This document shows, one piece after another, positions 50,383 to 59,833 of a DNA stretch of 64,000 bases. Every line of letters starts with the position of its first letter. The stretch's first letter is position 1. Origin of the DNA: Maritimibacter sp. HL-12 (lineage in GTDB: Bacteria; Pseudomonadota; Alphaproteobacteria; Rhodobacterales; Rhodobacteraceae). Below the pieces are notes generated by a model. That model was not told the origin of the DNA and made no database searches. It saw only the letters and a program-made list of their open reading frames with translations. The position numbers and the translations under genes were made by a program. The stretch is taken from the NCBI RefSeq assembly GCF_900177545.1, contig NZ_FXBQ01000001.1, forward strand, positions 1,792,122-1,856,121. The letters are read 5' to 3'.

Positions 50383-51190
50383 GCGCACCTCCGGTTTCGA
50401 TCCGTTCGGGGTGGGAATAAAGCTCGAAGGCCCCCGCCCGCGCGAATGCGGCGAGCGTGATCCCGGCCCCCTCCGCGAGCCTGAGCGCATGGGCGGTGGG
50501 CGCAGAGGCGGCAACGATCACCGGGCAACCGGCCATGGCGGCCTTCTGTACCATCTCCACCGAAACCCGGCTGGTAAGCACGAAGGCGCCGGAAGCGGCG
50601 TCTTCCCCGGCCAGCGCCAGCGCGCCGATCAGCTTGTCGAGCGCGTTGTGGCGGCCCACGTCTTCGCGGGCCAGCACCACGCCCTTGCCGGGACGCAGGA
50701 AGCCTGCGGCGTGAACCGCGCGGGTCTGGTCATGCAGTGGCTGGAGCCCTTTCAGCGCCTCGGTGGCGGCGGCGATCTCGCTGTAGGTCAGGGGGGCCAG
50801 GGCCGTGTCGGGCACCCGGGGCAGATCGCGCAGAGCCTGTTCGAGCGAGTCGATTCCGCAAAGCCCGCAGCCGACCGGGCCGATCATGTGGCGGCGGCGG
50901 GCCTCCAGCGCCTCGGCGCGGGCCTCGGCAAGCCAGAACCGCGCCTCGATCCCCTTGGGCTGGCTCAGCACCTCGAAGCTCTCGATCTCGTCGAGGCGTT
51001 CGATTGTGCCTTCCGTCAGCGCGAAACCATGGGCGAAATCGCCGATATCTGCGGGGGTGCACATCATCACCGCAAGCGTCGTGCCGTTGAAGCTGACCGC
51101 GACGGGCACTTCCTCGGGCAGCGTGCGGGTGACCCGGCGCGCGCCATCGCGGCCCACAGCGAGGCCCGGAAGGCTGCGCGTCGGTTTCAT
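50372..51190 (-). CDS. fdhD: Formate dehydrogenase accessory sulfurtransferase FdhD
   Basis: The 272-residue protein transfers sulfur from IscS to the Mo cofactor of formate dehydrogenase. The redox Cys pair is in VGCGLCGID, and DVGRHNALDKLIG is the conserved block for nucleotide/cofactor binding. It lies between fdsA (four-base overlap) and fdsD, the Rhodobacter order fdsGBACD, where fdsC is the fdhD homolog. The start at 51190 gives the usual N terminus. Confidence 0.93.
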   Translation of the reverse strand: MKPTRSLPGLAVGRDGARRVTRTLPEEVPVAVSFNGTTLAVMMCTPADIGDFAHGFALTEGTIERLDEIESFEVLSQPKGIEARFWLAEARAEALEARRRHMIGPVGCGLCGIDSLEQALRDLPRVPDTALAPLTYSEIAAATEALKGLQPLHDQTRAVHAAGFLRPGKGVVLAREDVGRHNALDKLIGALALAGEDAASGAFVLTSRVSVEMVQKAAMAGCPVIVAASAPTAHALRLAEGAGITLAAFARAGAFELYSHPERIETGGAHVA

Positions 51191-54063
51191 TCCGCCGCCT
51201 CGATCCGGCGCGACCGGGTGGCAAGCGCGGTGTAATGCTCCTGCCAATCCGAAGGTCCGTTCGACGGCATCACCTGCACCGCGGTCACCTTGTATTCGGG
51301 GCAGTTGGTGGCCCAGTCGGAAAAATCGGTGGTGACCACGTTGGCCTGCGTGTCGGGGTGGTGGAAGGTGGTGTAGACCACGCCGGGGCTGACCCGCTCG
51401 GTGATCTTCGCGCGCAGCGTGGTTTCGCCCGAGCGGCTTGCCAGCTTCACCCAGTCGCCTTCCTTGACCCCGCGTTGCTCGGCGTCGTGCGGGTGGATCT
51501 CCAGCACATCTTCCTCGTGCCAGATGTTGTTGTCGGTGCGCCTTGTTTGTGCCCCGACGTTATACTGGCTGAGGATGCGCCCGGTGGTGAGCAGGAGCGG
51601 GAAGCGCGGGCCGGTCTTCTCGTCGGTCGCCACGTATTCGGTAACGATGAAACGCCCCTTGCCGCGCATGAAGCCATCGACGTGCATGAGCGGCGTGCCT
51701 TCCGGGTGCGCCTCGTTGCAGGGCCATTGCACCGAACCCTTCTCGGTGATCAGGTCATAGGTGACGCCGGCGAAACTCGGCGTGGTCGCCGCGATCTCGG
51801 CCATGATCTCGCTCGGGTGGGTATAGGTCCAGTTCGCGCCCATGGCATTGGCGAGGGCCTGGGTCACTTCCCAGTCGGCATAGCCGTTGAGCGGCTTCAT
51901 CACCTCGCGCACCATGTTGATCCGGCGCTCGGCATTGGTGAAGGTGCCGTCCTTTTCGAGGAAGGTGGAGCCGGGCAGGAAAACGTGGGCGTAGTTCGCG
52001 GTTTCGTTGAGGAACAGGTCGTGCACGATCACGCAGTCCATCGCAGCGAGGCCAGCGGCGACGTGCCTTGTGTCGGGGTCCGATTGCAGGATGTCTTCGC
52101 CCTGCACGTAGAGCCCCTTGAAGGTGCCATCGACGGCGGCATCGAGCATGTTGGGGATGCGCAGGCCCGGTTCCGGGTCGATCTCGACGCCCCATTGCTG
52201 CTCGAAGATTGCGCGCACATCGGCGTTCTTCACATGGCGGTAACCCGGCAGTTCGTGCGGGAAGCTGCCCATGTCGCAGGAGCCCTGCACGTTGTTCTGG
52301 CCCCTGAGCGGGTTCACCCCCACGCCGGGGCGGCCGATGTTGCCTGTGAGCATGGCGAGGTTGGCGATCCCCATCACCGTTGTCGAGCCCTGGCTGTGCT
52401 CGGTCACGCCAAGGCCGTAGTAGATCGCGCCGTTGCCGCCTTGTGCAAAAGTGCGGGCCGCGGCGCGCAGCTCCTCGGCGGGCACGCCGGTGAGCGCTTC
52501 GGTGGTCTCGGGGCTGTGGCGCGGATCGGAGACGAACTCGGCGTATTCGGCGAATTCCTCCCAGTCGCAGCGCGCCTTGATGAAGGCTTCGTCAAAAAGC
52601 TCTTCGGTGACGATCACGTGCGCCATCGCGGTGACCACCGCCACGTTGGTGCCGGGCTTCAGCGCGAGGTGATGCGCGGCGCCAACATGGGCCGATCTCA
52701 CAAGGTCGATCCGGCGCGGGTCGATCACGATGAGCTTCGCGCCCTGACGCAGCCGCTTTTTCAGCCGCGAGCCAAACACCGGGTGGGCGTCGGTCGGGTT
52801 TGCCCCCATCACGATCGCCACGTCGGTGTGCTCGACGCTATCGAAATCCTGCGTGCCGGCGGAGGTGCCGAAGGTTTGCCCCAGCCCGTAGCCGGTGGGC
52901 GAATGGCAGACCCGGGCGCAGGTATCGGTGTTGTTGTTCATGAACACCGCGCGGGCGAGCTTCTGGACGAGATAGGTTTCCTCGTTGGTGCAACGGCTCG
53001 AGGTGATCACGCCAAGCGAGCGGCGGCCGTGTTTTTGCTGGATCCCCTTGAGGCGGGCGGCGGCGAAACCCAGCGCCTCGTCCCAGCTCACCTCCCGCCA
53101 CGGCTCGTCGATGCTGTCGCGGATCATCGGGTTCAGGATGCGATCCTGGTGGTGGGCATAGCCCCAGGCGAAGCGGCCCTTCACGCAGGAATGCCCCCGG
53201 TTGGCCTTGCCGTGTTTCCACGGCACCATGCGCACCAGTTCGTCGCCGTTCAGTTCGGCCTTGAAGGAACAGCCGACGCCGCAATAGGCGCAGGTGGTCA
53301 CCACCGAGCGGGAGGGCGTGCCGAGCTCGATCACCGATTTCTCCTGAAGCGTGCCGGTCGGGCAGGCCTGCACGCAGGCACCGCAACTCACGCAATCGGA
53401 GGTGAGAAAATCGTCATTCGCCGCACCGGGCGAAACCCGGCTGTCGAAACCCCGGCCCTCGATGGTGAGCGCGAAGGTACCTTGAACCTCCTCGCAGGCG
53501 CGCACGCAGCGCGAGCAGACGATGCACTTGGAGGGATCGTAGGCGAAATAGGGGTTGGAATTGTCCTTCTCGATGTAGCGCGGATTGGCTTCGCCGTTCT
53601 GACGCACCTCGAAATGGTTCTCGCCCGCCGCATAGCGCACGTCGCGCAGGCCTACTGCACCGGCCATGTCCTGCAATTCGCAGTCGCCGTTGGCGGCACA
53701 GGTGAGGCAATCGAGCGGGTGGTCGGAGATGTAGAGCTCCATCACCCCGCGCCGGATCTTCTGCACCTTCTTCGACTGGGTGCGCACGACCATGCCCGCG
53801 GCCACGGGCGTGGTGCAGGAAGAAGGCGTGCCGCGCCGCCCCTCGATCTCGACCACGCAGAGCCGGCAGGAGCCGAAGGCCTCAACGCTGTCGGTGGCGC
53901 AGAGCTTGGGCACCTGGATACCTGCCTCGCTCGCCGCGCGCATCACGGAGGTGCCCTCGGGCACGGTCACTTCAAAACCGTCGATCGTCAGCGTCACCGG
54001 CGCGCCGGTTTTCGCGGGCGTGCCCTTGTCGGTATCGTCCCAGGGGATGATGAAATCTTTCAT
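51187..54063 (-). CDS. fdsA: NAD-dependent formate dehydrogenase alpha subunit (Mo-bis-MGD)
   Basis: The 958-residue catalytic subunit oxidises formate to CO2 in the cytoplasm. The N-terminal 2Fe-2S domain has CATD...SCRLC, then a His/Cys cluster (HPLDCLTC), two ferredoxin clusters (CIVCSRCVRAC, CVSCGACVQACP) and the proximal 4Fe-4S CAYCGVGC. The Mo ligand is Cys386 in CARVCHSPT, followed by His387. It is not selenocysteine: the codon is TGC. The C-terminal domain holds the molybdopterin dinucleotides. It overlaps fdsB and fdhD by four bases each. Confidence 0.96.
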   Translation of the reverse strand: MKDFIIPWDDTDKGTPAKTGAPVTLTIDGFEVTVPEGTSVMRAASEAGIQVPKLCATDSVEAFGSCRLCVVEIEGRRGTPSSCTTPVAAGMVVRTQSKKVQKIRRGVMELYISDHPLDCLTCAANGDCELQDMAGAVGLRDVRYAAGENHFEVRQNGEANPRYIEKDNSNPYFAYDPSKCIVCSRCVRACEEVQGTFALTIEGRGFDSRVSPGAANDDFLTSDCVSCGACVQACPTGTLQEKSVIELGTPSRSVVTTCAYCGVGCSFKAELNGDELVRMVPWKHGKANRGHSCVKGRFAWGYAHHQDRILNPMIRDSIDEPWREVSWDEALGFAAARLKGIQQKHGRRSLGVITSSRCTNEETYLVQKLARAVFMNNNTDTCARVCHSPTGYGLGQTFGTSAGTQDFDSVEHTDVAIVMGANPTDAHPVFGSRLKKRLRQGAKLIVIDPRRIDLVRSAHVGAAHHLALKPGTNVAVVTAMAHVIVTEELFDEAFIKARCDWEEFAEYAEFVSDPRHSPETTEALTGVPAEELRAAARTFAQGGNGAIYYGLGVTEHSQGSTTVMGIANLAMLTGNIGRPGVGVNPLRGQNNVQGSCDMGSFPHELPGYRHVKNADVRAIFEQQWGVEIDPEPGLRIPNMLDAAVDGTFKGLYVQGEDILQSDPDTRHVAAGLAAMDCVIVHDLFLNETANYAHVFLPGSTFLEKDGTFTNAERRINMVREVMKPLNGYADWEVTQALANAMGANWTYTHPSEIMAEIAATTPSFAGVTYDLITEKGSVQWPCNEAHPEGTPLMHVDGFMRGKGRFIVTEYVATDEKTGPRFPLLLTTGRILSQYNVGAQTRRTDNNIWHEEDVLEIHPHDAEQRGVKEGDWVKLASRSGETTLRAKITERVSPGVVYTTFHHPDTQANVVTTDFSDWATNCPEYKVTAVQVMPSNGPSDWQEHYTALATRSRRIEAAE

Positions 54064-55571
54064 TCCGCCGCCTCCTTGCGAGTCGCGAAGTCATCAGGGA
54101 AATGGGTGAGCGCCGACATCACGGGGTAGGGGGTGAAGCCGCCGAGCGCGCAGAGCGAGCCGTCGCGCATGGTTTCGCACAGGTCTTCAACGAGGTCGCG
54201 CACGTCTTCGCCAGCCACCAGCCGGTCGATGGTTTCGACCCCGCGCACCGAGCCGATCCGGCAGGGAGTGCACTTGCCGCAGCTTTCCACCGCGCAGAAC
54301 TCGAAGGCAAAGCGCGCCTGCGCCGCCATGTCGGCGGTCTCGTCGAATACCACCACGCCCGCGTGCCCGATCAGCCCGCCCGCGCCGTCGAATTCCTCGT
54401 AGCCGAAAGGCGTGTCGAAGGCGCTCACCGGCATGTAGGCCCCGAGCGGCCCGCCCACCTGCACCGCCTTCACCGGGCGGCCCGAGCGGGTGCCCCCGGC
54501 GACATCGTTGACCAATTCGCCCAGCGGCAGGCCGAAGGCGGTTTCAAACAAGCCGCCGCGCGCCACGTTGCCGGCGATCTGGATCGGCATGGTGCCGCGC
54601 GACCGGCCGAGGCCAAAGCTGGCGTAGTGCTTCGCGCCTTTCTCGAAGATCACCGGGATCGTGGCGAGCGAGAGCACGTTGTTCACCACCGTGGGCTTGC
54701 CGAAGAACCCCTCCAGCGCGGGCAGCGGCGGCTTGGCGCGCACCACGCCGCGCTTGCCTTCCATCGAGTTCAGCAGCGAGGTTTCCTCGCCGCAAACGTA
54801 AGCCCCCGCGCCCGCGCGGATTTCCATGTCGAACGCCTTGCCCGAGCCGAGCACGCTTTTGCCGAGCAGCCCGGACGCGCGGGCGATCTCCACCGCGCTG
54901 GTCATCGTTGCGATGGCGTCGGGGTATTCCGAGCGGAGGTAGACATAGCCCATCGTCGCGCCCACGCCGAGCCCGGCGATCGCCATGCCCTCGATCAGCG
55001 AGAACGGGTCGCCCTCCATCACCATGCGGTCGGCAAAGGTGCCGCTATCGCCCTCGTCGGCGTTGCAGACGATATATTTCCGGTCGGCCTGTGCGCCCGC
55101 CACGGTTTGCCACTTGATCCCGGTGGGAAAGCCCGCGCCGCCCCTGCCGCGCAGCCCGCTGTCGATCACGGTCTGGACGATGGCGTCGGGGTCGGCCAGC
55201 GCCGCGCGCAGGCCCGAAAGCCCGCCATGGGCTTCGTAGTCGTCCAGCGAGAGCGGTTCGATCACGCCGACGCGGGCAAAGGTGAGGCGGGTTTGCCGTG
55301 CGAAGAAGGGGATGTCCTCTGTGGGGCCGTGGGATTGCAGCGTGCCGTCGAGCAGCGCGGGCACATCACCGGGGCGCACCGGGCCATAGGCGAGGCGCAC
55401 GCCATCGCGTTCCACTTCCACCAGCGGCTCCAGCCATGCCATCCCGCGCGAACCCACGCGCTTGAGCGTGAGGTCGACGCCACGCGCGGCGGCCTCCTCG
55501 GTCAACCGTGCGGCAACGGCGTCGGCCCCGAGGGCGCGGGCGGCGGCGTCGAGCGAGAGAAACACCTTCAT
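54060..55571 (-). CDS. fdsB: NAD-dependent formate dehydrogenase beta subunit
   Basis: The protein is 503 residues, a NuoF-like diaphorase subunit. FMN binding is seen in GLRGRGGAGFPTG and NADEGDSGTF, and the 4Fe-4S site in ESCGKCTPCRIGS. An N-terminal ferredoxin-like part of about 100 residues precedes them. It passes electrons from FdsA to NAD+. The ATG at 55571 overlaps the fdsG stop; the longer frame upstream is antisense noise. Confidence 0.95.
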   Translation of the reverse strand: MKVFLSLDAAARALGADAVAARLTEEAAARGVDLTLKRVGSRGMAWLEPLVEVERDGVRLAYGPVRPGDVPALLDGTLQSHGPTEDIPFFARQTRLTFARVGVIEPLSLDDYEAHGGLSGLRAALADPDAIVQTVIDSGLRGRGGAGFPTGIKWQTVAGAQADRKYIVCNADEGDSGTFADRMVMEGDPFSLIEGMAIAGLGVGATMGYVYLRSEYPDAIATMTSAVEIARASGLLGKSVLGSGKAFDMEIRAGAGAYVCGEETSLLNSMEGKRGVVRAKPPLPALEGFFGKPTVVNNVLSLATIPVIFEKGAKHYASFGLGRSRGTMPIQIAGNVARGGLFETAFGLPLGELVNDVAGGTRSGRPVKAVQVGGPLGAYMPVSAFDTPFGYEEFDGAGGLIGHAGVVVFDETADMAAQARFAFEFCAVESCGKCTPCRIGSVRGVETIDRLVAGEDVRDLVEDLCETMRDGSLCALGGFTPYPVMSALTHFPDDFATRKEAAE

Positions 55572-56029
55572 GCCGAGACCTCCGCAACGAGGTCGTCCGC
55601 GCTCAAACCCGCCACCGGGCGGCCGTCGATCATCGCGGCAGGGCCGTTGGCGCAGAGCCCGAGGCAATAGACCGGCTCGACGGTGACGGCACCGTTGGCC
55701 GAGGTGCCATGCCAAGCGGTGCCGAGCTTTGCGAGCACGTCATCGGCAAAGCTCGCCCCGCCGACGGCCTGGCAGGCTTCGGCGCGGCAGATCTTCACCA
55801 CGTGACGGCCCGCGGGCACGCTGCGGAAATCGTGGTAGAAGCTCATCACGCCATGAACTTCTGCGCGGCCGATGTTCAGCGCCTCGGCGATGAGCGGAAT
55901 CGCGGCTTCGGGCACATGGCCGAAAGCGTGCTGCAAGCTGTGCAGGATCGGCAGCAGCGGGCCCTCGCGGTGCATCTCGGCAGCGATCAGATCCGCGATC
56001 GCGTCTTTGCTGGGTATTGAATCGGCCAT
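55568..56029 (-). CDS. fdsG: NAD-dependent formate dehydrogenase gamma subunit
   Basis: The 153-residue NuoE-like subunit has one 2Fe-2S cluster held by CRAEAC and YCLGLC motifs. HSLQHAFGHVP is a family block. It works with FdsB in NAD reduction. AAGGATATGCC before the ATG at 56029 is the ribosome binding site. It is first of the fds genes, 81 bp after the LysR gene. Confidence 0.95.
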   Translation of the reverse strand: MADSIPSKDAIADLIAAEMHREGPLLPILHSLQHAFGHVPEAAIPLIAEALNIGRAEVHGVMSFYHDFRSVPAGRHVVKICRAEACQAVGGASFADDVLAKLGTAWHGTSANGAVTVEPVYCLGLCANGPAAMIDGRPVAGLSADDLVAEVSA

Positions 56030-56110
56030 GGCATATCCTTGGATTCCTGCGCAGGGGATGTCGCAAGTCGCATGGGTTTTCAATATGAATATTCCGTTGA
56101 ACGATTGAGT

Positions 56111-56998
56111 TCATCTATTGACGGCCATCGCCCGCGCTTCGTCGAGCAACGCCTTGAGCACTGGTGTATAAGGCTCCTGGTAGGGTGCCACGAGCCCGAC
56201 GGCAGGGCTTTCACCGGTCTGGCGGATCGGGACTATCGCAATATCGTGACCGGCGGACAGGAAGTTCGCCATGTCTTCAGGCAGAATGGTGACCCAGCCA
56301 CCGCTGGCGACGTGGCTGACCAGGACCACCGTGGAATTCGATTCCATCCGTGCAGCCGGCTCGATCCCCGACTCCATGAAGGCGCGGTTGATGATGCGCC
56401 GGTTCTGCATGTCGGGGGTGAGCAGGCAAAGATTGGCACCGTCGAGATCGCCCCAGTCGATCACGTCGCACGCGGCAAGTGGATGATCGCGCGCGCAGAC
56501 AAGGGTGTAGACCTCGCGGTAGAGCGGCGCGGTCGTCACCCGGCCGAGAGGTTCGTTGTCGAGGTAGGAAAGCCCCGCCTCGATCTCGAGGTTCTCCAGC
56601 ATGGTCAGAATCTCGATCGAGGTGCGCGACAGGATCGTGAAATTGACGTTGGGGTGGCGGGCGGAAAAGGCGGCGGCAAGGCGCGAGGCCCATGTCAGCG
56701 CGGTCGGGATCACCGCGAGGCGAAGGTGCCCGGCAAGGCCCTCGCGCGAGAACCGCATCTCTTCGCGCAGACGGCGGGCATCGCCGACGATCTGGCGTGC
56801 CCAGTGCAGCGCGCGTTGGCCCTCCGGTGTCAGCCCGCCGTAGCGCGAGCCGCGCCGCACGAGTTGCACGCCGAGTTGGTCTTCGAGTTGCTTGATCCCG
56901 GTCGAAAGCGTGGGCTGGGTGATCCCGAGGCTTTGCGCGGCCCGTCCGAAGTGCTGTTCGCGGGCGAGGGCGATGAACATCTCGAGTTTCGTGAGCAT
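56111..56998 (-). CDS. LysR-type regulator of the formate dehydrogenase genes
   Basis: The protein is 295 residues. It has an N-terminal helix-turn-helix (HFGRAAQSLGITQPTLSTGI) and a C-terminal substrate-binding domain (LRLAVIPTALTWASRLAAAF). It is co-directional with and directly upstream of fdsG, so it may be part of or head the fds transcript. Control by formate or molybdate is a guess. In LysR regulators the gene is more often divergent from its target. Confidence 0.9.
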   Translation of the reverse strand: MLTKLEMFIALAREQHFGRAAQSLGITQPTLSTGIKQLEDQLGVQLVRRGSRYGGLTPEGQRALHWARQIVGDARRLREEMRFSREGLAGHLRLAVIPTALTWASRLAAAFSARHPNVNFTILSRTSIEILTMLENLEIEAGLSYLDNEPLGRVTTAPLYREVYTLVCARDHPLAACDVIDWGDLDGANLCLLTPDMQNRRIINRAFMESGIEPAARMESNSTVVLVSHVASGGWVTILPEDMANFLSAGHDIAIVPIRQTGESPAVGLVAPYQEPYTPVLKALLDEARAMAVNR

Positions 56999-57185
56999 GA
57001 TTGAAGATCCGTATCAACACAGTGCAGGGCAATGAGAATAACGTATCAATCACCCCGACGCGATGCGCAAACGTCCGGTTGTCGAAGCAACGGACTCCAG
57101 AACCGCGTTTTGGCCTGCGCGGCGTCAGGGCAGATCTGCCGGACGGGCGATCAGAGCAAGACCGCGTCCGTGCCGATGCCCCCGG

Positions 57186-57836
57186 TCAGACCGGTTTGAA
57201 CCCCCGCTCCTCGGCGTCGAACCACATCAGGTCACCTTCGCCGATATCGTGCCACAGCCCGTGCAGGGTCAGTTCATCGGCTTCGACGGCGGCGCGCACG
57301 AACGGGAAGGTCATCAGGTTGTCGAGCGAAACGATCACCGCTTCCTTTTCCAGCGCATCAATGCATTCCGGACCGGAGGTTTCCCCCTTGATCCGGTCAT
57401 AGCCGGGCTGCAGCAGGTCCATCCAGCGGCCGACAAAGCTGCTTTGCTCGCGCAGCTCGGGCGCATGGCCCATCGTCATGTCATAGAACCCCCGCACACC
57501 GCCGCAGGAGGAATGGCCCATCACGATCACATGGGCGACCTTGAGCGCGGTCACCGCGTATTCGATCGTTGCCGAGGTGCCGTGCTTCTGGCCGTCGGGT
57601 TCATAGGGAGGCACCAGGTTGGCGATGTTGCGATGGATGAAGAACTCGCCCTGGTCGGCACCGAAGATCGAGGTCACATGCACCCGGCTGTCGCAGCAGG
57701 AAATGACCATCGCCCGCGGGTGCTGGCCCTCGGAGGCAAGGCGGCGATACCACGACTTGTTCTCGGCGTAGCCGGTCGCCTTCCAGCCCTGGTAGCGACT
57801 CACGAGGTAATGCGGCAGCGGCTTTGCGGCGGTCAT
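57186..57836 (-). CDS. Beta-class carbonic anhydrase
   Basis: The 216-residue zinc enzyme interconverts CO2 and bicarbonate. The Zn ligands are C47 (CCDSR, with D49-R51 dyad), H108 and C111 (GHSSCGG). VSLDNLMTFPFV is a family C-terminal block. The neighbour fds operon makes CO2 from formate, which offers a possible link, but the genes are separated by the LysR gene and 187 bp. Confidence 0.93.
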   Translation of the reverse strand: MTAAKPLPHYLVSRYQGWKATGYAENKSWYRRLASEGQHPRAMVISCCDSRVHVTSIFGADQGEFFIHRNIANLVPPYEPDGQKHGTSATIEYAVTALKVAHVIVMGHSSCGGVRGFYDMTMGHAPELREQSSFVGRWMDLLQPGYDRIKGETSGPECIDALEKEAVIVSLDNLMTFPFVRAAVEADELTLHGLWHDIGEGDLMWFDAEERGFKPV

Positions 57837-57981
57837 TCAAGGCCTCGTTCCAGGGTTCACTCCTGCCGGTTTCTAGGCCGTATTTTGCAGAAATTCGAGG
57901 CATTTCTGATCCGGCTGGAAACCTTTTCTTGAGAGGCCGGTGCAAGCATGACTCGGGTTTGGGGAAAAAAGGGGTGTGACC

Positions 57982-58362
57982 GTGAACGCTTTATTGCGAT
58001 TGCAACATGACGAAATGGTGCGGCTGGATCGGAGCCAGCTTGAAGTGCTTTATCACAGTCTCGGGCCCGCCGGGGCCGACAAGGTGGTGAGTCACGCGCT
58101 GGAGGAGCTTGCGGGCACGCTGGCACGCGCCTCGGCGCAGTATCGGTCGGGCGAGGTCGAGGCTCTGCGCGGGTCGGTCAAGTCGCTGGTCGCGCTCGCG
58201 CAACAGATCGGGATGACCCTGCTCGCCCGTGTCGGGCGCGATGTCCTGTTGCTGTCGCGCAGCTACGATGCCGCCGCATTCGGCGCGACGATGGCACGGC
58301 TTGAGCGGATCGGGGAAAGTTCGCTGGTCGCGGTGTGGGATCTGCAGGATCTGTCGGTCTGA
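57982..58362 (+). CDS. Helical cytoplasmic protein of unknown function
   Basis: The protein is 126 residues if started at the GTG at 57982, seven bases after AAGGGG; the GTG at 57976 is also in frame. It is mostly helical with no signal peptide (LLRLQHDEMVRLDRSQLEVL, HALEELAGTLARAS, RLERIGESSLVAVWDLQD). It has no recognised motif. The carbonic anhydrase gene is divergent with 145 bp between. Confidence 0.65.
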   Translation: MNALLRLQHDEMVRLDRSQLEVLYHSLGPAGADKVVSHALEELAGTLARASAQYRSGEVEALRGSVKSLVALAQQIGMTLLARVGRDVLLLSRSYDAAAFGATMARLERIGESSLVAVWDLQDLSV

Positions 58363-58447
58363 GGCAGCGGCCGGAGCGGGTGCCTGCCGCCTCTTGCGGG
58401 TGCGCGCCGGGGCGGTAGTCTGGCCGAGCCAACAGCCGGAGACCGAC

Positions 58448-59833
58448 ATGACCCTGACCTTCGCCGCCCCGCAGGACGACAGCCTGCCGCTTCACCTCGT
58501 CGATAAGGCCGGGCTTGCGGCGCTGGTCGAGCGTCTCGACCCGGCCCAGCGCAAATGGGTTGAGTCCAGTGGCTTCGATGCCGAGTTGGGGATTGCGCTG
58601 ATGGTGCCGGGCCACGATGGCGGCCATGCGCTGGCCCTGGTTGGCCATGGCGACGCGGCGGCGCGGGCGCGGCAGCGATTCGGTTTCGCCAAGGCGCGTG
58701 CGGTGCTTCCGGAGGGCACCTATCATCTTGTCAGCGGGCTTCAAGGCCCCGACCTCGAGGAAGCGGCGTTGGGCTGGCTGCTCGCAGGCTACCGTTTCGG
58801 GCGTTACAAGGTGGCCTCCGCGCCCAAGGCCCGGATGGTCGCCCCCGCCGGCGTCGATGCCGCGCGGCTCGAAGCGATCGCGGCAGGCGAGGCCCTGACC
58901 CGCGACCTGATCAACACCCCGGCCTCCGACATGGGGCCCGACGAGCTGGAGGCGGCGGCACGGGCGCTGGCCGACGACTTCGGGGCGCATCTGGCGGTGA
59001 CCGCCGGCGAGGAGTTGCTCACCGCCAATTTCCCGATGATCCACGCCGTTGGTCGCGCCTCGCCCCGCGCGCCGCTGCTGATCGACCTTTCATGGGGCGA
59101 TAGCGGCCCGCGCCTGACCCTTGTCGGCAAGGGCGTGTGCTTCGATACCGGCGGGCTCAACCTCAAGCCGGGATCCTCCATGGGGCTGATGAAGAAGGAC
59201 ATGGGCGGTGCGGCCACCGTGCTTGGCCTCGCCCGGATGATCATGGCGCTTGGCCTCAGGCTGCAACTGCGGGTGCTGATCCCGGCGGTGGAAAACGCGG
59301 TTGCGGGCAACGCGTTCCGCCCCGGCGACATTCTCACCAGCCGCAAGAACCTCACGGTCGAGATCAACAACACCGATGCCGAGGGGCGGCTGGTGCTGGC
59401 CGATGCTCTGGCCTTTGCCGACGAGGAACGCCCCGATCTGCTGGTTTCGATGGCCACGCTCACAGGTGCCGCGCGGGTCGCGGTCGGCCCCGATCTCGCG
59501 CCATTCTACGCCACGGATGGCGCTGTGGCAGACGCCCTGCGCGCCGCTTCCGGCCCAGCGGCAGACCCGCTGTGGGAAATGCCGTTCTGGGAGCCCTACG
59601 AGGCGATGATCGAACCCGGGATCGCCGATCTCGACAACGCGCCCTCGGGCGGCATGGCAGGTTCGATCACCGCGGCGCTGTTCCTGCGCCGTTTCGTGAC
59701 GCAAACGCCAGCTTACGTGCATTTCGATATCTACGGCTGGCAGCAGGCGGATGCCCCGGCGCGGCCCAAGGGCGGCGTCGGGCAGGGGGCCCGCGCCCTG
59801 CTCGCCGCGCTCCCCGGTGTGCTCGGGTTATGA
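58448..59833 (+). CDS. M17-family leucyl aminopeptidase
   Basis: The protein is 461 residues. The metal-binding and catalytic blocks are GKGVCFDTGGLNLKPG, MKKDMGGAATVLG and the M17 signature NNTDAEGRLVLADAL. The N-terminal domain is variable. It removes N-terminal residues of peptides in the cytoplasm. The following NlpC/P60 gene overlaps (TTATGA), so peptide or peptidoglycan fragment recycling is plausible. Confidence 0.93.
   Translation: MTLTFAAPQDDSLPLHLVDKAGLAALVERLDPAQRKWVESSGFDAELGIALMVPGHDGGHALALVGHGDAAARARQRFGFAKARAVLPEGTYHLVSGLQGPDLEEAALGWLLAGYRFGRYKVASAPKARMVAPAGVDAARLEAIAAGEALTRDLINTPASDMGPDELEAAARALADDFGAHLAVTAGEELLTANFPMIHAVGRASPRAPLLIDLSWGDSGPRLTLVGKGVCFDTGGLNLKPGSSMGLMKKDMGGAATVLGLARMIMALGLRLQLRVLIPAVENAVAGNAFRPGDILTSRKNLTVEINNTDAEGRLVLADALAFADEERPDLLVSMATLTGAARVAVGPDLAPFYATDGAVADALRAASGPAADPLWEMPFWEPYEAMIEPGIADLDNAPSGGMAGSITAALFLRRFVTQTPAYVHFDIYGWQQADAPARPKGGVGQGARALLAALPGVLGL

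Noticed and set aside
51187-54063. Possible selenocysteine formate dehydrogenase
   Set aside because: Residue 386 is encoded by an ordinary Cys codon in CARVCHSPT and there is no in-frame TGA or SECIS-like hairpin.
51235-54129. 964-codon open frame on the plus strand antisense to fdsA
   Set aside because: It mirrors the codon structure of fdsA, has no family motif and no ribosome binding site; typical high-GC shadow. The same applies to long frames antisense to nosZ (25476-27956) and dxs (2252-3826).
57000-57020. TTGA-N9-TCAA dyad upstream of the LysR gene as an FNR site
   Set aside because: FNR-type sites need a six-base core between TTGA and TCAA; the spacing here is nine. It might be a LysR-type site but lacks the usual context.
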